Shown here: positions 18,223-25,904 of the stretch, one piece after another | Position numbering within the stretch: the stretch's first letter is position 1 | How the letters are laid out: the number at the start of each line of letters is the position of its first letter | DNA from: Actinacidiphila paucisporea | Lineage (GTDB): Bacteria; Actinomycetota; Actinomycetes; Streptomycetales; Streptomycetaceae | DNA: 64,000 nt | Direction: 5' to 3' | Assembly (NCBI RefSeq): GCF_900142575.1 | Contig: NZ_FRBI01000006.1 | Span: 301,577 to 365,576, forward strand | Notes under the pieces: model-generated | Seen by the model: only the letters and a program-made list of their open reading frames with translations | Told to the model about the DNA's origin: nothing | Database searches by the model: none | Made by a program: the position numbers and the translations under genes

Positions 18223-18293
18223 CGTCACATTGACGAGACCGGACATCGTCAATCTGACGCGAACGGGCTATGATAGATAGCGTCAAGTAGACG
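18223..18293. promoter_or_regulatory. Three-copy inverted-repeat operator array over the nadA promoter
   Basis: Two perfect sites CGTCA-N3-TGACG at 18223-18235 and 18247-18259 (spacing 24 bp), and an imperfect third CGTCA-AGT-AGACG at 18281-18293. A -10-like TATGAT lies at 18269-18274, so the second site covers the -35 position and the third the predicted start point. This is the layout of a repressor array. A NAD-responsive regulator such as an NrtR-type protein is a candidate from general knowledge, not from the sequence. Confidence 0.75.
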
Positions 18294-18329
18294 AAAAGGT
18301 CTGCGATGCAAAGAAAGGGCGTCCGGCCC

Positions 18330-19502
18330 GTGACCACCACAGAAACCCTGGACGTACAGCCCACCCCGCTCGCGCTGCTGCTTCTCGGCCGCGAGTCCGA
18401 CCCTCGCAGCGAGCGGGGTGTGGACTGCCCCGGTGACCTCCCGGCGCCGTCCGACCCGCACCTGGTGGAGCGCGCCAGGGCCGCCAAGGCCCGCCTCGGC
18501 GACAAGGTCTTCGTGCTCGGCCACCACTACCAGCGCGACGAGGTGATCGAGTTCGCCGACGTCACCGGCGACTCCTTCAAGCTGGCCAGGGACGCGGCGG
18601 CCAGGCCGGAGGCGGAGTACATCGTCTTCTGCGGTGTCCACTTCATGGCGGAGTCCGCCGACATCCTCACGTCGAGCCGGCAGCAGGTGATCCTCCCCGA
18701 CCTGGCGGCCGGCTGCTCGATGGCCGACATGGCCAGTGCCGAGCAGGTCGCCGAGTGCTGGGACGTGCTGGCCGACGCAGGGGTCGCCGACGTGACCGTC
18801 CCGGTGTCGTACATGAACTCCTCGGCCGACATCAAGGCCTTCACCGGCCGGCACGGTGGCACGATCTGCACCTCGTCCAACGCGCAGCGCGCGCTGGAAT
18901 GGGCCTTCTCGCAGGGCGAGAAGGTGCTCTTCCTGCCCGATCAGCACCTGGGGCGCAACACCGCGGTGCGGGACCTGGGCATCCCGCTGGAGGAGTGCGT
19001 CGTCTACAACCCGCACAAGCCGGGCGGCGGGCTGACCGCCGAGCAGCTGCGGAACGCCAGGATGATCCTGTGGCGCGGCCACTGCTCGGTGCACGGCCGC
19101 TTCTCGCTGGAGTCGGTCGAGGACGTCCGGGCCCGCATCCCCGGCGTCAACGTGCTGGTGCACCCCGAGTGCAAGCACGAGGTCGTCAGCGCCGCCGACC
19201 ACGTCGGCTCGACCGAGTACATCATCAAGATGCTGGACGCGGCCCCCGCCGGCTCGGCATGGGCGATCGGCACCGAGCTGAACCTGGTGCGCAGGCTCGC
19301 CAAGGCGCACCCGGACAAGCAGATCGTCTTCCTCGACAAGACCGTCTGCTTCTGCTCGACCATGAACCGCATCGACCTGCCGCACCTGGTGTGGGCGCTG
19401 GAGTCCCTCGCGGACGGCAAGACGGTCAACCGCATCGAGGTCGACGCCGAGACCGAGCACTTCGCCAAGCTGGCTCTGGAGCAGATGCTCGCACTGCCGT
19501 AA
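18330..19502 (+). CDS. nadA: Quinolinate synthase A
   Basis: Condenses iminoaspartate with dihydroxyacetone phosphate to quinolinate in NAD synthesis. The 390-residue protein has GHHYQRDEVIEFAD, YIVFCGVHFMAESADIL, the MILWRGHCSVHGRF motif and TVCFCSTMNRIDLPHL, containing the cysteines that bind the single 4Fe-4S cluster. I chose the GTG at 18330 (VTTTET, AAGGG upstream), which matches the usual Streptomyces N-terminus; an ATG at 18306 in frame would add eight residues. nadB and nadC are not adjacent. Confidence 0.95.
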   Translation: MTTTETLDVQPTPLALLLLGRESDPRSERGVDCPGDLPAPSDPHLVERARAAKARLGDKVFVLGHHYQRDEVIEFADVTGDSFKLARDAAARPEAEYIVFCGVHFMAESADILTSSRQQVILPDLAAGCSMADMASAEQVAECWDVLADAGVADVTVPVSYMNSSADIKAFTGRHGGTICTSSNAQRALEWAFSQGEKVLFLPDQHLGRNTAVRDLGIPLEECVVYNPHKPGGGLTAEQLRNARMILWRGHCSVHGRFSLESVEDVRARIPGVNVLVHPECKHEVVSAADHVGSTEYIIKMLDAAPAGSAWAIGTELNLVRRLAKAHPDKQIVFLDKTVCFCSTMNRIDLPHLVWALESLADGKTVNRIEVDAETEHFAKLALEQMLALP

Positions 19503-19543
19503 AACCCCTGCCGCCGGGGGCGGCCCGGAGCAATGATGGACGG

Positions 19544-20431
19544 GTGATCCTTCGACCGGTTCGGGACGACGAGGAGGACGCCGAGGTCGTGCGGGAGGTC
19601 GCCGCCGCCGCCTTCGGCGCCTCGCGGGCGATCGGCGGCGACCCGGCGCTCCTCGAGGAAGCCGGCGGCCGGCCCGAGGCCGCCGCACGGGAGCGCGGCC
19701 GCACCCGCCACCTGGCCACGACCGACCCCGGCGGCTGCTGGATCGCGCAGGACGAGGCGGCGGGCCCGGTGGGCGCGGTGCTGTCGTCCCGGCGCGAGGG
19801 CACCTGGGGCCTGTCGCTGCTGGCGGTGGCGCCGGGCGCGCAGGGCAAGGGAGTCGGCAAGGCCCTGATGGCGCGGGCGCTGGTGCACGGGCGGGCCTGC
19901 CTGCGCGGCATCATCTGCGGCACCCGGCACCCGGCCGCACCGCGGACCTTCCGCAGGGCGGGCTTCACGCTGCATCCGGCGATGCGGCTGACCGGGGTGG
20001 TCGACCCCGCGGGCCTCGCGCCGCTGGACGGCGCCGTGCACGAGGGCACCGCCAGGCACCGGGATCTGATGGACTCCGTCGACCGCCGCACCCGCGGCGG
20101 TGCCCACGGGCCCGACCACGAGGAACTGCCGCGGCACTTCCGGCTGTTCGTCGTGGACGACCTGGCGGGCAGCGGCTACTGCTACGCCGACGACCGCGGT
20201 GTGGAGCTGCTGGCCGCGACGTCCCGCCGGCTGGCCACCCGGCTGCTGACGGCGGCCCTGGTGAGCATGCCGCAGGGCCGCCCGGTGCGGGTGGCCGGGC
20301 TGACGGCGGAGCAGGAGTGGGCGGTGGACGTCGGGATCGCGGCCGGCATGGAGATCTCCAACGCCGGTTACGTGTGCCTGCGCGGGATGCGCCCGCCGAA
20401 CCCGTACATCCCCTCGCAGCTCTTCCTCTGA
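19544..20431 (+). CDS. GNAT-family acetyltransferase
   Basis: A 295-residue protein with an N-terminal GNAT domain: the acetyl-CoA loop is in LAVAPGAQGKGVGKALMARAL (about 100-120). The C-terminal half (DHEELPRHFRLFVVDDLAGSGYCYADDRG onward) resembles a second, degenerate acyltransferase half. The GTG at 19544 follows nadA by 41 bases in the same direction. The C-terminal PNPYIPSQLFL is typical of this Streptomyces family. The acceptor substrate is unknown. Confidence 0.85.
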   Translation: MILRPVRDDEEDAEVVREVAAAAFGASRAIGGDPALLEEAGGRPEAAARERGRTRHLATTDPGGCWIAQDEAAGPVGAVLSSRREGTWGLSLLAVAPGAQGKGVGKALMARALVHGRACLRGIICGTRHPAAPRTFRRAGFTLHPAMRLTGVVDPAGLAPLDGAVHEGTARHRDLMDSVDRRTRGGAHGPDHEELPRHFRLFVVDDLAGSGYCYADDRGVELLAATSRRLATRLLTAALVSMPQGRPVRVAGLTAEQEWAVDVGIAAGMEISNAGYVCLRGMRPPNPYIPSQLFL

Positions 20432-20455
20432 AGCCCGCGGCCCCGCGTCCGCGCG

Positions 20456-21532
20456 TCAGCCGCAGGTCCGGTCCGCCGGGGCCGGGGACGCCGGGTGGTG
20501 GCGCGGGGCGGACAGCGGGAGGCGGACCCAGACCCGGAAGCCGCCGCCGGGGCGGGCGCCGGCCCGGCAGATACCGCCGAGGGCGCTGGCCCGCTCGTAC
20601 ATCGCCAGCAGGCCGGGGCCGCCGGTGCCGCGCTCGGTGGGGCGGCCGGGGCACGGGATGCCCGGCGGCACCTGCGAACTGCCGTCGCCCGCCGCGTCGG
20701 GGCGCGGCCTGCTCGGCGCGGGCAGCAGCGACTCGGCGGTGCCGGGCGCCCCGTCGTCGTCCACCACGACCTCAAGTGCCCCCGGGTCGCGCCTGATCCG
20801 TACGACCGCGTCCGCGCCGGGCCCGGCGTGCTTGCACACGTTGGCCAGCGACTCCTGGATCACCCGGTAGGCGGCGAGGTCGACGCCGGCCGGCAGCGGC
20901 TCGCGCGGCAGCGGCGCCGGGTCGCCGCCGGTGCGCTCCTCGACGGTGACCCGCAGCCCCTCCCGCCGGAAGCCGTCGAGGAGTTGATCGAGCAACCCGA
21001 GCCCCGGGGCCGGCTCCATCGGCGCGGCGGGCTCACCGCGCTGCGTCAACAGCCCTACGGTGGCGCGCAGTTCGTCCAGCGCGGACCGGCTCGCCTCGCG
21101 TACGTGCGCGAGCGCCTGCTGCGCCTGGTCGGGGCGGCGGTCCATGACGTGGGCGGCGACACCCGCCTGCACGTTGGCCAGTGCGATCTGGTGGGCGACG
21201 ACGTCGTGCAGCTCGCGGGCTATCCGCAGCCGCTCCTCGGCGACCCGGCGCTTGGCCTCTTCCTCGCGGGTCTCCTCGGCCCGCAGCGCCCGCTCGGCGA
21301 TCGCGGCGGCGTAGGCCCTGCGGCTGCGTACGGCGTCGGCCGCGGCCGCGGCGGTGCCCGTCCAGGCGACGACGGCGACGATCCGGCCGTCGACCCGGTG
21401 CCGGGCGACGAGAACGGCGGACAGCGCGCAGGCCAGCAGCAGCACGGCCCACAGCGCCCTGCGGTGCGGCACGCCCCTGCGCCACCGCACGGGCAGGCCG
21501 GAAGCTCTCCTGGGATACTGCACGGTAACCAC
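20456..21532 (-). CDS. Two-component sensor histidine kinase (NarL-type HisKA_3), orphan
   Basis: A 358-residue kinase. Two short hydrophobic segments (about 27-43 and 50-66) are followed by a coiled coil (AEERLRIARELHDVVAH) whose H109 is the expected phospho-acceptor in the HisKA_3 dimerisation domain. The HATPase part shows VIQESLANVCKHAG (N box), VVDDDG and GPGLLAMYERASALGG. An unusual Pro/Arg/Ser-rich insertion lies within the ATP-lid region (LLPAPSRPRPDAAGDG). No response regulator gene is adjacent; it lies downstream of pspA-pspAA on the same strand, which suggests an envelope-stress role. Confidence 0.9.
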   Translation of the reverse strand: MVTVQYPRRASGLPVRWRRGVPHRRALWAVLLLACALSAVLVARHRVDGRIVAVVAWTGTAAAAADAVRSRRAYAAAIAERALRAEETREEEAKRRVAEERLRIARELHDVVAHQIALANVQAGVAAHVMDRRPDQAQQALAHVREASRSALDELRATVGLLTQRGEPAAPMEPAPGLGLLDQLLDGFRREGLRVTVEERTGGDPAPLPREPLPAGVDLAAYRVIQESLANVCKHAGPGADAVVRIRRDPGALEVVVDDDGAPGTAESLLPAPSRPRPDAAGDGSSQVPPGIPCPGRPTERGTGGPGLLAMYERASALGGICRAGARPGGGFRVWVRLPLSAPRHHPASPAPADRTCG

Positions 21533-21621
21533 TGTATTCCCGGGGCGAAGCCCCCGCCGTTGGCGCCGGATGGCCTGCCGGTCAGCCTGGGATCAGCTCG
21601 GTCGGCCCTGGAGCAGCCCGG

Positions 21622-21900
21622 TCAGCCCGGGATCAGCCCGTCGTCCTTGAGCATGGCCTTGACCTCGTCGAGGGTGGCGTCCGCCGTGGGCAGGATCAGC
21701 TCGGACGGCTCCAGCGCATCGTCGGGCAGTGGTACGCCGCGGCTGCGGACCTCGTCGAGCAGGGCGCCCAGCGTGCGCCGGAAGCTCTCCTCGTCACCGG
21801 CCTCCACCGCGGCGAGCAGCTTGGTGTCCAGCTCGTTGAGCCGGGCGAGGTCGGCCTGCGCCAACCTCACCTGGCCCTCCCCCATGATCCGCGCGATCAT
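21622..21900 (-). CDS. PspA-associated protein PspAA
   Basis: A 92-residue acidic protein starting MIARIMGEGQVRLAQADLARLNELD with DEESFRRTLGALLDEVR and a C-terminal LKDDGLIPG. It matches the small PspAA family that is encoded directly downstream of actinobacterial PspA. It lies 24 bases after pspA. The role is thought to be modulation of PspA in membrane-stress response; the biochemical mechanism is not visible from the sequence. Confidence 0.85.
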   Translation of the reverse strand: MIARIMGEGQVRLAQADLARLNELDTKLLAAVEAGDEESFRRTLGALLDEVRSRGVPLPDDALEPSELILPTADATLDEVKAMLKDDGLIPG

Positions 21901-21924
21901 GACGGCCTCCTCCGTTGCGGGCGC

Positions 21925-22716
21925 CTACTGCTTGTCGAACCTCGGGGTGTCCTGCGGCCGGCCCTGGGCGTCTCGACCGCCCTGGCCGCCCTCGATCGCC
22001 TGCGGGGCGCTGCCGCCCGCCAGCTCGGCCTTCATCCGCTGCAGCTCCAGCTCCACGTCGCTGCCGCCGGAGATCCGGTCCAGCTCGGCCTGGAGGTCGT
22101 CCTTGGCCATGCCCGTCGGGTCGTCGAGGGCGCCGGAGGCGATCAGCTCGTCCAGCGCGCCCGCGCGGGCCCGCAGCTGCTCGGTCTTGTCCTCGGCGCG
22201 CTGGATCGCCATGCCGACGTCGCCCATCTCCTCGGAGATGCCGGAGAACGCCTCGCCGATCTGGGTCTGCGCCTGGGCGGCGGTATAGGTGGCCTTGATG
22301 GTCTCCTTCTTCGTACGGAAGGCGTCCACCTTGGCCTGCAGGCGCTGGGAGGCCAGCGTGAGCTTCTCCTCCTCGCCCTGCAGCGTCGTGTGCTGCGTCT
22401 CCAGGTCGGTGACCTGCTGCTGCAGGGCCGCCCGCCGGGACAGCGCCTCGCGGGCCAGGTCCTCACGCCCCAGCGCGAGCGCCTTGCGGCCCTGGTCCTC
22501 GTAGGTCGACGACTTCTTCTGCAGCTCGGTCAGCTGCAGCTCCAGCCGCTTGCGGGAGGTGGCGACGTCGGCCACACCCCGCCGTACCTTCTGCAGCAGC
22601 TCCAGCTGCTTCTGGTACGAGTAGTCAAGCGTCTCGCGCGGGTCCTCGGCCCTGTCCAGGGCCTTGTTGGCCTTCGCGCGGAAGATCAGTCCCATCCGCT
22701 TCATGACACCGCTCAT
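21925..22716 (-). CDS. pspA: Phage shock protein A (PspA/IM30/Vipp1 family)
   Basis: A 263-residue coiled-coil protein that assembles on the inner membrane face as an ESCRT-III-like oligomer. It shows MGLIFRAKANKALDRAEDPRETLDYSYQKQLELLQKVRRGVADV, the classic PspA start, then continuous heptads to about residue 220 and a Gly/Gln-rich tail. The ATG at 22716 is used; a second ATG at 22704 is possible because the ribosome-binding site is weak. It leads a unit with pspAA and a sensor kinase. Confidence 0.93.
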   Translation of the reverse strand: MSGVMKRMGLIFRAKANKALDRAEDPRETLDYSYQKQLELLQKVRRGVADVATSRKRLELQLTELQKKSSTYEDQGRKALALGREDLAREALSRRAALQQQVTDLETQHTTLQGEEEKLTLASQRLQAKVDAFRTKKETIKATYTAAQAQTQIGEAFSGISEEMGDVGMAIQRAEDKTEQLRARAGALDELIASGALDDPTGMAKDDLQAELDRISGGSDVELELQRMKAELAGGSAPQAIEGGQGGRDAQGRPQDTPRFDKQ

Positions 22717-22911
22717 GGGCCTCGCGCGCCCCCTTCTCCGGCAACTGCTCCAGCACCTCTACAGACCCCAGCCTACGGGCCTTGGTTCCATTACCGCACT
22801 GTTCGGACCCGGATGCGCTCATCCGCAAGGACGATCACGGTTCGGCCACCCCATGCCCAGGGAGGAGACGGGGGCTGGGGTCGGGCGGCGGAAGCACGTA
22901 ACCTTGTAAAC

Positions 22912-23496
22912 GTGTACCGACGCCGTTCCGAAGATGAGCAGGCCCTCGCAGTAGCCGCAGTGCTCGAGGACCAGACCCGCGACCCGCAGGCTCCCAAGGG
23001 TCGCCCCACGCCCAAGCGCAGCGAGGCCCAGCAGCAGCGCCGCAAAGCGGTCAACACCCCGACCGACCGCAAGGCGGCCGCCAAGCAGGCCCGCGAGGCC
23101 CGCCGCGTCGACCTCGCCAAGCGCCGCGAGGCGCTGGCCAACGGCGACGAGCGCTACCTGCCGGCCACCCACCAGGGCCCGGTGCGCAAATTCACCCGCG
23201 ACTACGTCGACTCCCGCTACCGGGTCGCCGAGTTCTTCCTGCCGATGGCCGTGCTGATCCTCGTCGGCAGCCTCATGCCGGCCGTGCAGACGCTCTCGCT
23301 GTTCCTGTGGGTGCTGGTCATCGTGCTGATCCTGGTCGACTCGGTGATCACCGGCTTCAGCCTGCGCCGCCAGCTGGCCACGCGCTTCCCCGACCAGAAC
23401 ACCGGCCGGGCCGTCACCTACGGTCTGATGCGGACCCTCCAGATGCGCCGGATGCGACTCCCCAAGCCGCAGGTCCAGCGCGGCGCCAAGCTCTGA
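22912..23496 (+). CDS. DUF3043 membrane protein
   Basis: A 194-residue protein of the actinobacterial DUF3043 family. A highly charged N-terminal half (GRPTPKRSEAQQQRRKAVNTP, DRKAAAKQAREARRVDLAKRRE) precedes GDERYLPATHQGPVRKFTRDYVDSR and two helices (AEFFLPMAVLILVGSLMPAV and LSLFLWVLVIVLILVDSVITGF). The GTG at 22912 has no Shine-Dalgarno sequence but a TAACCT -10-like hexamer at 22899-22904, so the mRNA is probably leaderless. It is divergent from pspA. Function unknown. Confidence 0.85.
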   Translation: MYRRRSEDEQALAVAAVLEDQTRDPQAPKGRPTPKRSEAQQQRRKAVNTPTDRKAAAKQAREARRVDLAKRREALANGDERYLPATHQGPVRKFTRDYVDSRYRVAEFFLPMAVLILVGSLMPAVQTLSLFLWVLVIVLILVDSVITGFSLRRQLATRFPDQNTGRAVTYGLMRTLQMRRMRLPKPQVQRGAKL

Positions 23497-24338
23497 ACGG
23501 CTTCGCCCCCGGCGGGCCCGCCGCCCCGGGCGCGGGCGGCTTCCAGGGCGGCGCGGACACCTGGCTGGCCGGCCTCGGCGGCCTCCGGAACACCGTCAGG
23601 CAGGAACTGGTCGCGCGGCAGCTGGACGAGCAGCTCGCCGCGCACTTCCCGCCGGCCGGCGGCGCCCACGCGGTGCGGCGGCTGCGGGTCCTGGACATCG
23701 GCCCCGGCCAGGGCACGCAGGCCCTGCGGCTGGCCCGCGCCGGGCACCTCGTCACGGGCCTCGAAGCCGACCCCGCCATGCTCACCGCCCTGCGGGCGGC
23801 GGTCGCCGCGGAGCCCGCCGACGTGCGGGCCCGCTTCGTCGCCCTCCAGGGCGACGGGCGCGAGACCGGCCGGCACTTCGGCCCCGCGTGCTTCGACGTG
23901 GTCCTCTGCCACGGCGTGCTCATGTACGTGCCCGACCCCGAGCCGATGCTCGCCGCGCTCGCCCGGGTGCTCGCACCCGGCGGGCTGCTGTCCCTCGTCG
24001 TCCGCAACGGCGACGCCCTGGCCATGCGGCCGGGCCTGCTCGGCGATTACGCCTCGGCGCTCCAGGCCTTCGGGTCCCCCGGCTACGTCAACCGCCTCGG
24101 GATCGCCACCCGGGCCGACCGGCTGGCGCCCATGACGACGACGCTGGCCGGCATCGGGGTGCCGCTGCACACCTGGTACGGGGTGCGGGTCTTCACCGAC
24201 ACCGCCCCCGACCACGCGCTCGCCCCCGCGGACCCGGGCGCCCTCGCCACCCTCCTCGACGCGGAGGACGCCGCCGGGCGCAACGACCCCTATCGCGCGG
24301 TGGCCGCGCTCCTCCACCTCTGCGGCCTGCGTTCCTGA
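23493..24338 (+). CDS. SAM-dependent methyltransferase, CmoM/SmtA-like; start codon uncertain
   Basis: A class I methyltransferase with motif I VLDIGPGQGTQALRLARAG, acidic residue in GLEADPAML, CHGVLMYVPDPEPMLAALARVLAPGGLLSLVVRN and a C-terminal GVRVFTD...DPYRAVA pattern seen in tRNA-wobble CmoM/SmtA proteins. The similarity is to the fold and order; the substrate is not proven. In frame there is no ATG, GTG or TTG between a GTG at 23307, inside the DUF3043 gene, and a GTG just before motif I. A CTG at 23493 overlaps the DUF3043 stop as CTGA and gives 281 residues; I list that. Confidence 0.75.
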   Translation: MNGFAPGGPAAPGAGGFQGGADTWLAGLGGLRNTVRQELVARQLDEQLAAHFPPAGGAHAVRRLRVLDIGPGQGTQALRLARAGHLVTGLEADPAMLTALRAAVAAEPADVRARFVALQGDGRETGRHFGPACFDVVLCHGVLMYVPDPEPMLAALARVLAPGGLLSLVVRNGDALAMRPGLLGDYASALQAFGSPGYVNRLGIATRADRLAPMTTTLAGIGVPLHTWYGVRVFTDTAPDHALAPADPGALATLLDAEDAAGRNDPYRAVAALLHLCGLRS

Positions 24339-24459
24339 CGGTCCGCTCCCTGCTCCCCGCCTCCCTGGCGGGCGCCGTCACGCTGTACGGCGGGGCGCAG
24401 GGGCACCCGGATGGACCTCGGGGCGGGTGAGGGGGGCGGGGCGAAGGGAGGATGCGGGT

Positions 24460-25518
24460 ATGAGGCGACCTCGTACGCTCCTTCCGCCCGGCGCAGCCGC
24501 CCTGGCGCTGGCGGTCAGTGCCTGCACCTCGGGCGCGGCCGGGAATCCGTCCCCGCCGGAGGCCAACGCCCGGGTCGCCGCGACGGGCGGCGGCAACGAC
24601 CTCCAGACGGCGTACCAGAACACCGTCAAGAACGTCCTGCCGTCCGTGGTGCAGATCACCACCGAGCAGGACCTCGGCTCCGGCGTCGTCTACGACGGCA
24701 AGGGCGACATCGTCACGAACGCCCACGTCATCGGCAGTGCCACCAGTTTCCAGGTGTCGCTGGCCACCGGCGGCAGCCCGCTCGGCGCGAAGCTGGTCGC
24801 GTCCTTCCCCGCCAACGACCTCGCCGTGATCCGCCTGACGTCCCCGCCGAAGGGCCTCAAGCCAGCCGACTTCGGCGACTCCGGCAAGGTCGCGGTCGGC
24901 CAGATCGTGCTGGCGATGGGCAATCCGCTCGGCCTGTCCAGCAGCGTCACGCAGGGCATCGTCTCGGCGACCGGCCGCACCGTCAGCGAGGGCTCCGCCG
25001 ACGGCGGCACCGGGGCGACCATCCCCGACATGGTGCAGACGTCCGCCGCGATCAACCCGGGCAACAGCGGCGGCGCCCTGGTCAACCTCGACAACCAGGT
25101 GATCGGCATCCCCACGCTGGCCGCCACCGACCCGCAGTTCGGCAGCGGTGCCGCGCCCGGCATCGGCTTCGCGATCCCGGCGTCCACCGTGAAGCGGATC
25201 GCCGACCAGATCATCAAGCACGGCAAGGTCACCGACTCGGGGCGGGCCGCGCTCGGCGTGACCGTCCGCGGTGTCGTCGACCAGAACCAGCAGCCCGCGG
25301 GCGTCGCGATCGTCTCCGTCAGCAAGGGCGGCGCCGCCGCCAAGGCCGGACTGCGCTCCGGCGACGTCATCACCAAGGTCGGCGGTACGCCGATCACCAC
25401 CGTGCAGAGCCTCACGACGGTGCTGGCGTCGCTCACACCGGGCACCAAGGTCGCGGTGACCTACGACCGGGACGGCGCGACGAAGACCGCGCAGGTCACG
25501 CTGACGTCGCTGGGGTGA
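24460..25518 (+). CDS. Lipoprotein S1C serine protease (HtrA/DegP type) with PDZ domain
   Basis: A 352-residue extracytoplasmic protease for damaged envelope proteins. The signal peptide ends in lipobox VSAC22. The trypsin-like triad is H89 (TNAHVIG), D120 (NDLAVIRL) and S203 (NPGNSGGAL). One PDZ domain covers about 262-348 (GVTVRGVVDQNQQPAGVAIVSV; AGLRSGDVITKVGG). GGGAGGA precedes the ATG at 24460; an in-frame start 33 bases upstream is rejected. It ends before a strong bidirectional terminator. Confidence 0.94.
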   Translation: MRRPRTLLPPGAAALALAVSACTSGAAGNPSPPEANARVAATGGGNDLQTAYQNTVKNVLPSVVQITTEQDLGSGVVYDGKGDIVTNAHVIGSATSFQVSLATGGSPLGAKLVASFPANDLAVIRLTSPPKGLKPADFGDSGKVAVGQIVLAMGNPLGLSSSVTQGIVSATGRTVSEGSADGGTGATIPDMVQTSAAINPGNSGGALVNLDNQVIGIPTLAATDPQFGSGAAPGIGFAIPASTVKRIADQIIKHGKVTDSGRAALGVTVRGVVDQNQQPAGVAIVSVSKGGAAAKAGLRSGDVITKVGGTPITTVQSLTTVLASLTPGTKVAVTYDRDGATKTAQVTLTSLG

Positions 25519-25522
25519 CGCG

Positions 25523-25556
25523 GGTGGCGTCCCCCGCGCGCACGGGGGACGCCACC
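25523..25556. terminator. Bidirectional terminator between convergent genes
   Basis: Perfect 14-bp stem GGTGGCGTCCCCCG / CGGGGGACGCCACC with a 6-nt loop, between the HtrA-type gene and the convergent 68-residue gene. Confidence 0.8.
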
Positions 25557-25557
25557 G

Positions 25558-25764
25558 TCACGCGTCGGCGTGCAGGCTCATCGGGCCGTAGATCCTGGCG
25601 TCGCCCTCGGAGAGGACGACCTGGTCGGCACCGCCTTCGAGCAGGTCCTTCCAGACCTCGCCCAGCCAGGACTCGGCGTCGCCCTGCGTGGTGAACTCCT
25701 CGGGCTCCACCGCGGGCGCCACCTCGGTGCCGTCGGCCTTCTCGAACCGCCACGTCCACGCCAT
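25558..25764 (-). CDS. Small conserved-looking acidic protein
   Basis: A 68-residue soluble acidic protein, MAWTWRFEKADG at the start and SWLGEVWKDLLEGGADQVVL in the middle. It carries several Trp residues and no Cys. A strong GAGGAG six bases before the ATG at 25764 fixes the start; upstream open frame is not coding. I recognise it as a small protein often seen in Streptomyces, but no function can be given. Confidence 0.75.
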   Translation of the reverse strand: MAWTWRFEKADGTEVAPAVEPEEFTTQGDAESWLGEVWKDLLEGGADQVVLSEGDARIYGPMSLHADA

Positions 25765-25904
25765 GTGTGTCTCCTCGGTGCCGAGTCCAGAGTGCTGCGG
25801 GAAGCTGCCAGGGCAGCGTAACTCGCGGGATCGGCGGTGGTGGGGCCGTCGCCACATGGCGGCCCCCGCGCGCCCCGCGCGGCGCGACGCGAGACGATCG
25901 TGCC

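Noticed and set aside
18306..18329. ATG at 18306 as nadA start
   Set aside because: Possible, but the GTG at 18330 gives the usual N-terminus and has AAGGG upstream; kept as an alternative in the nadA entry.
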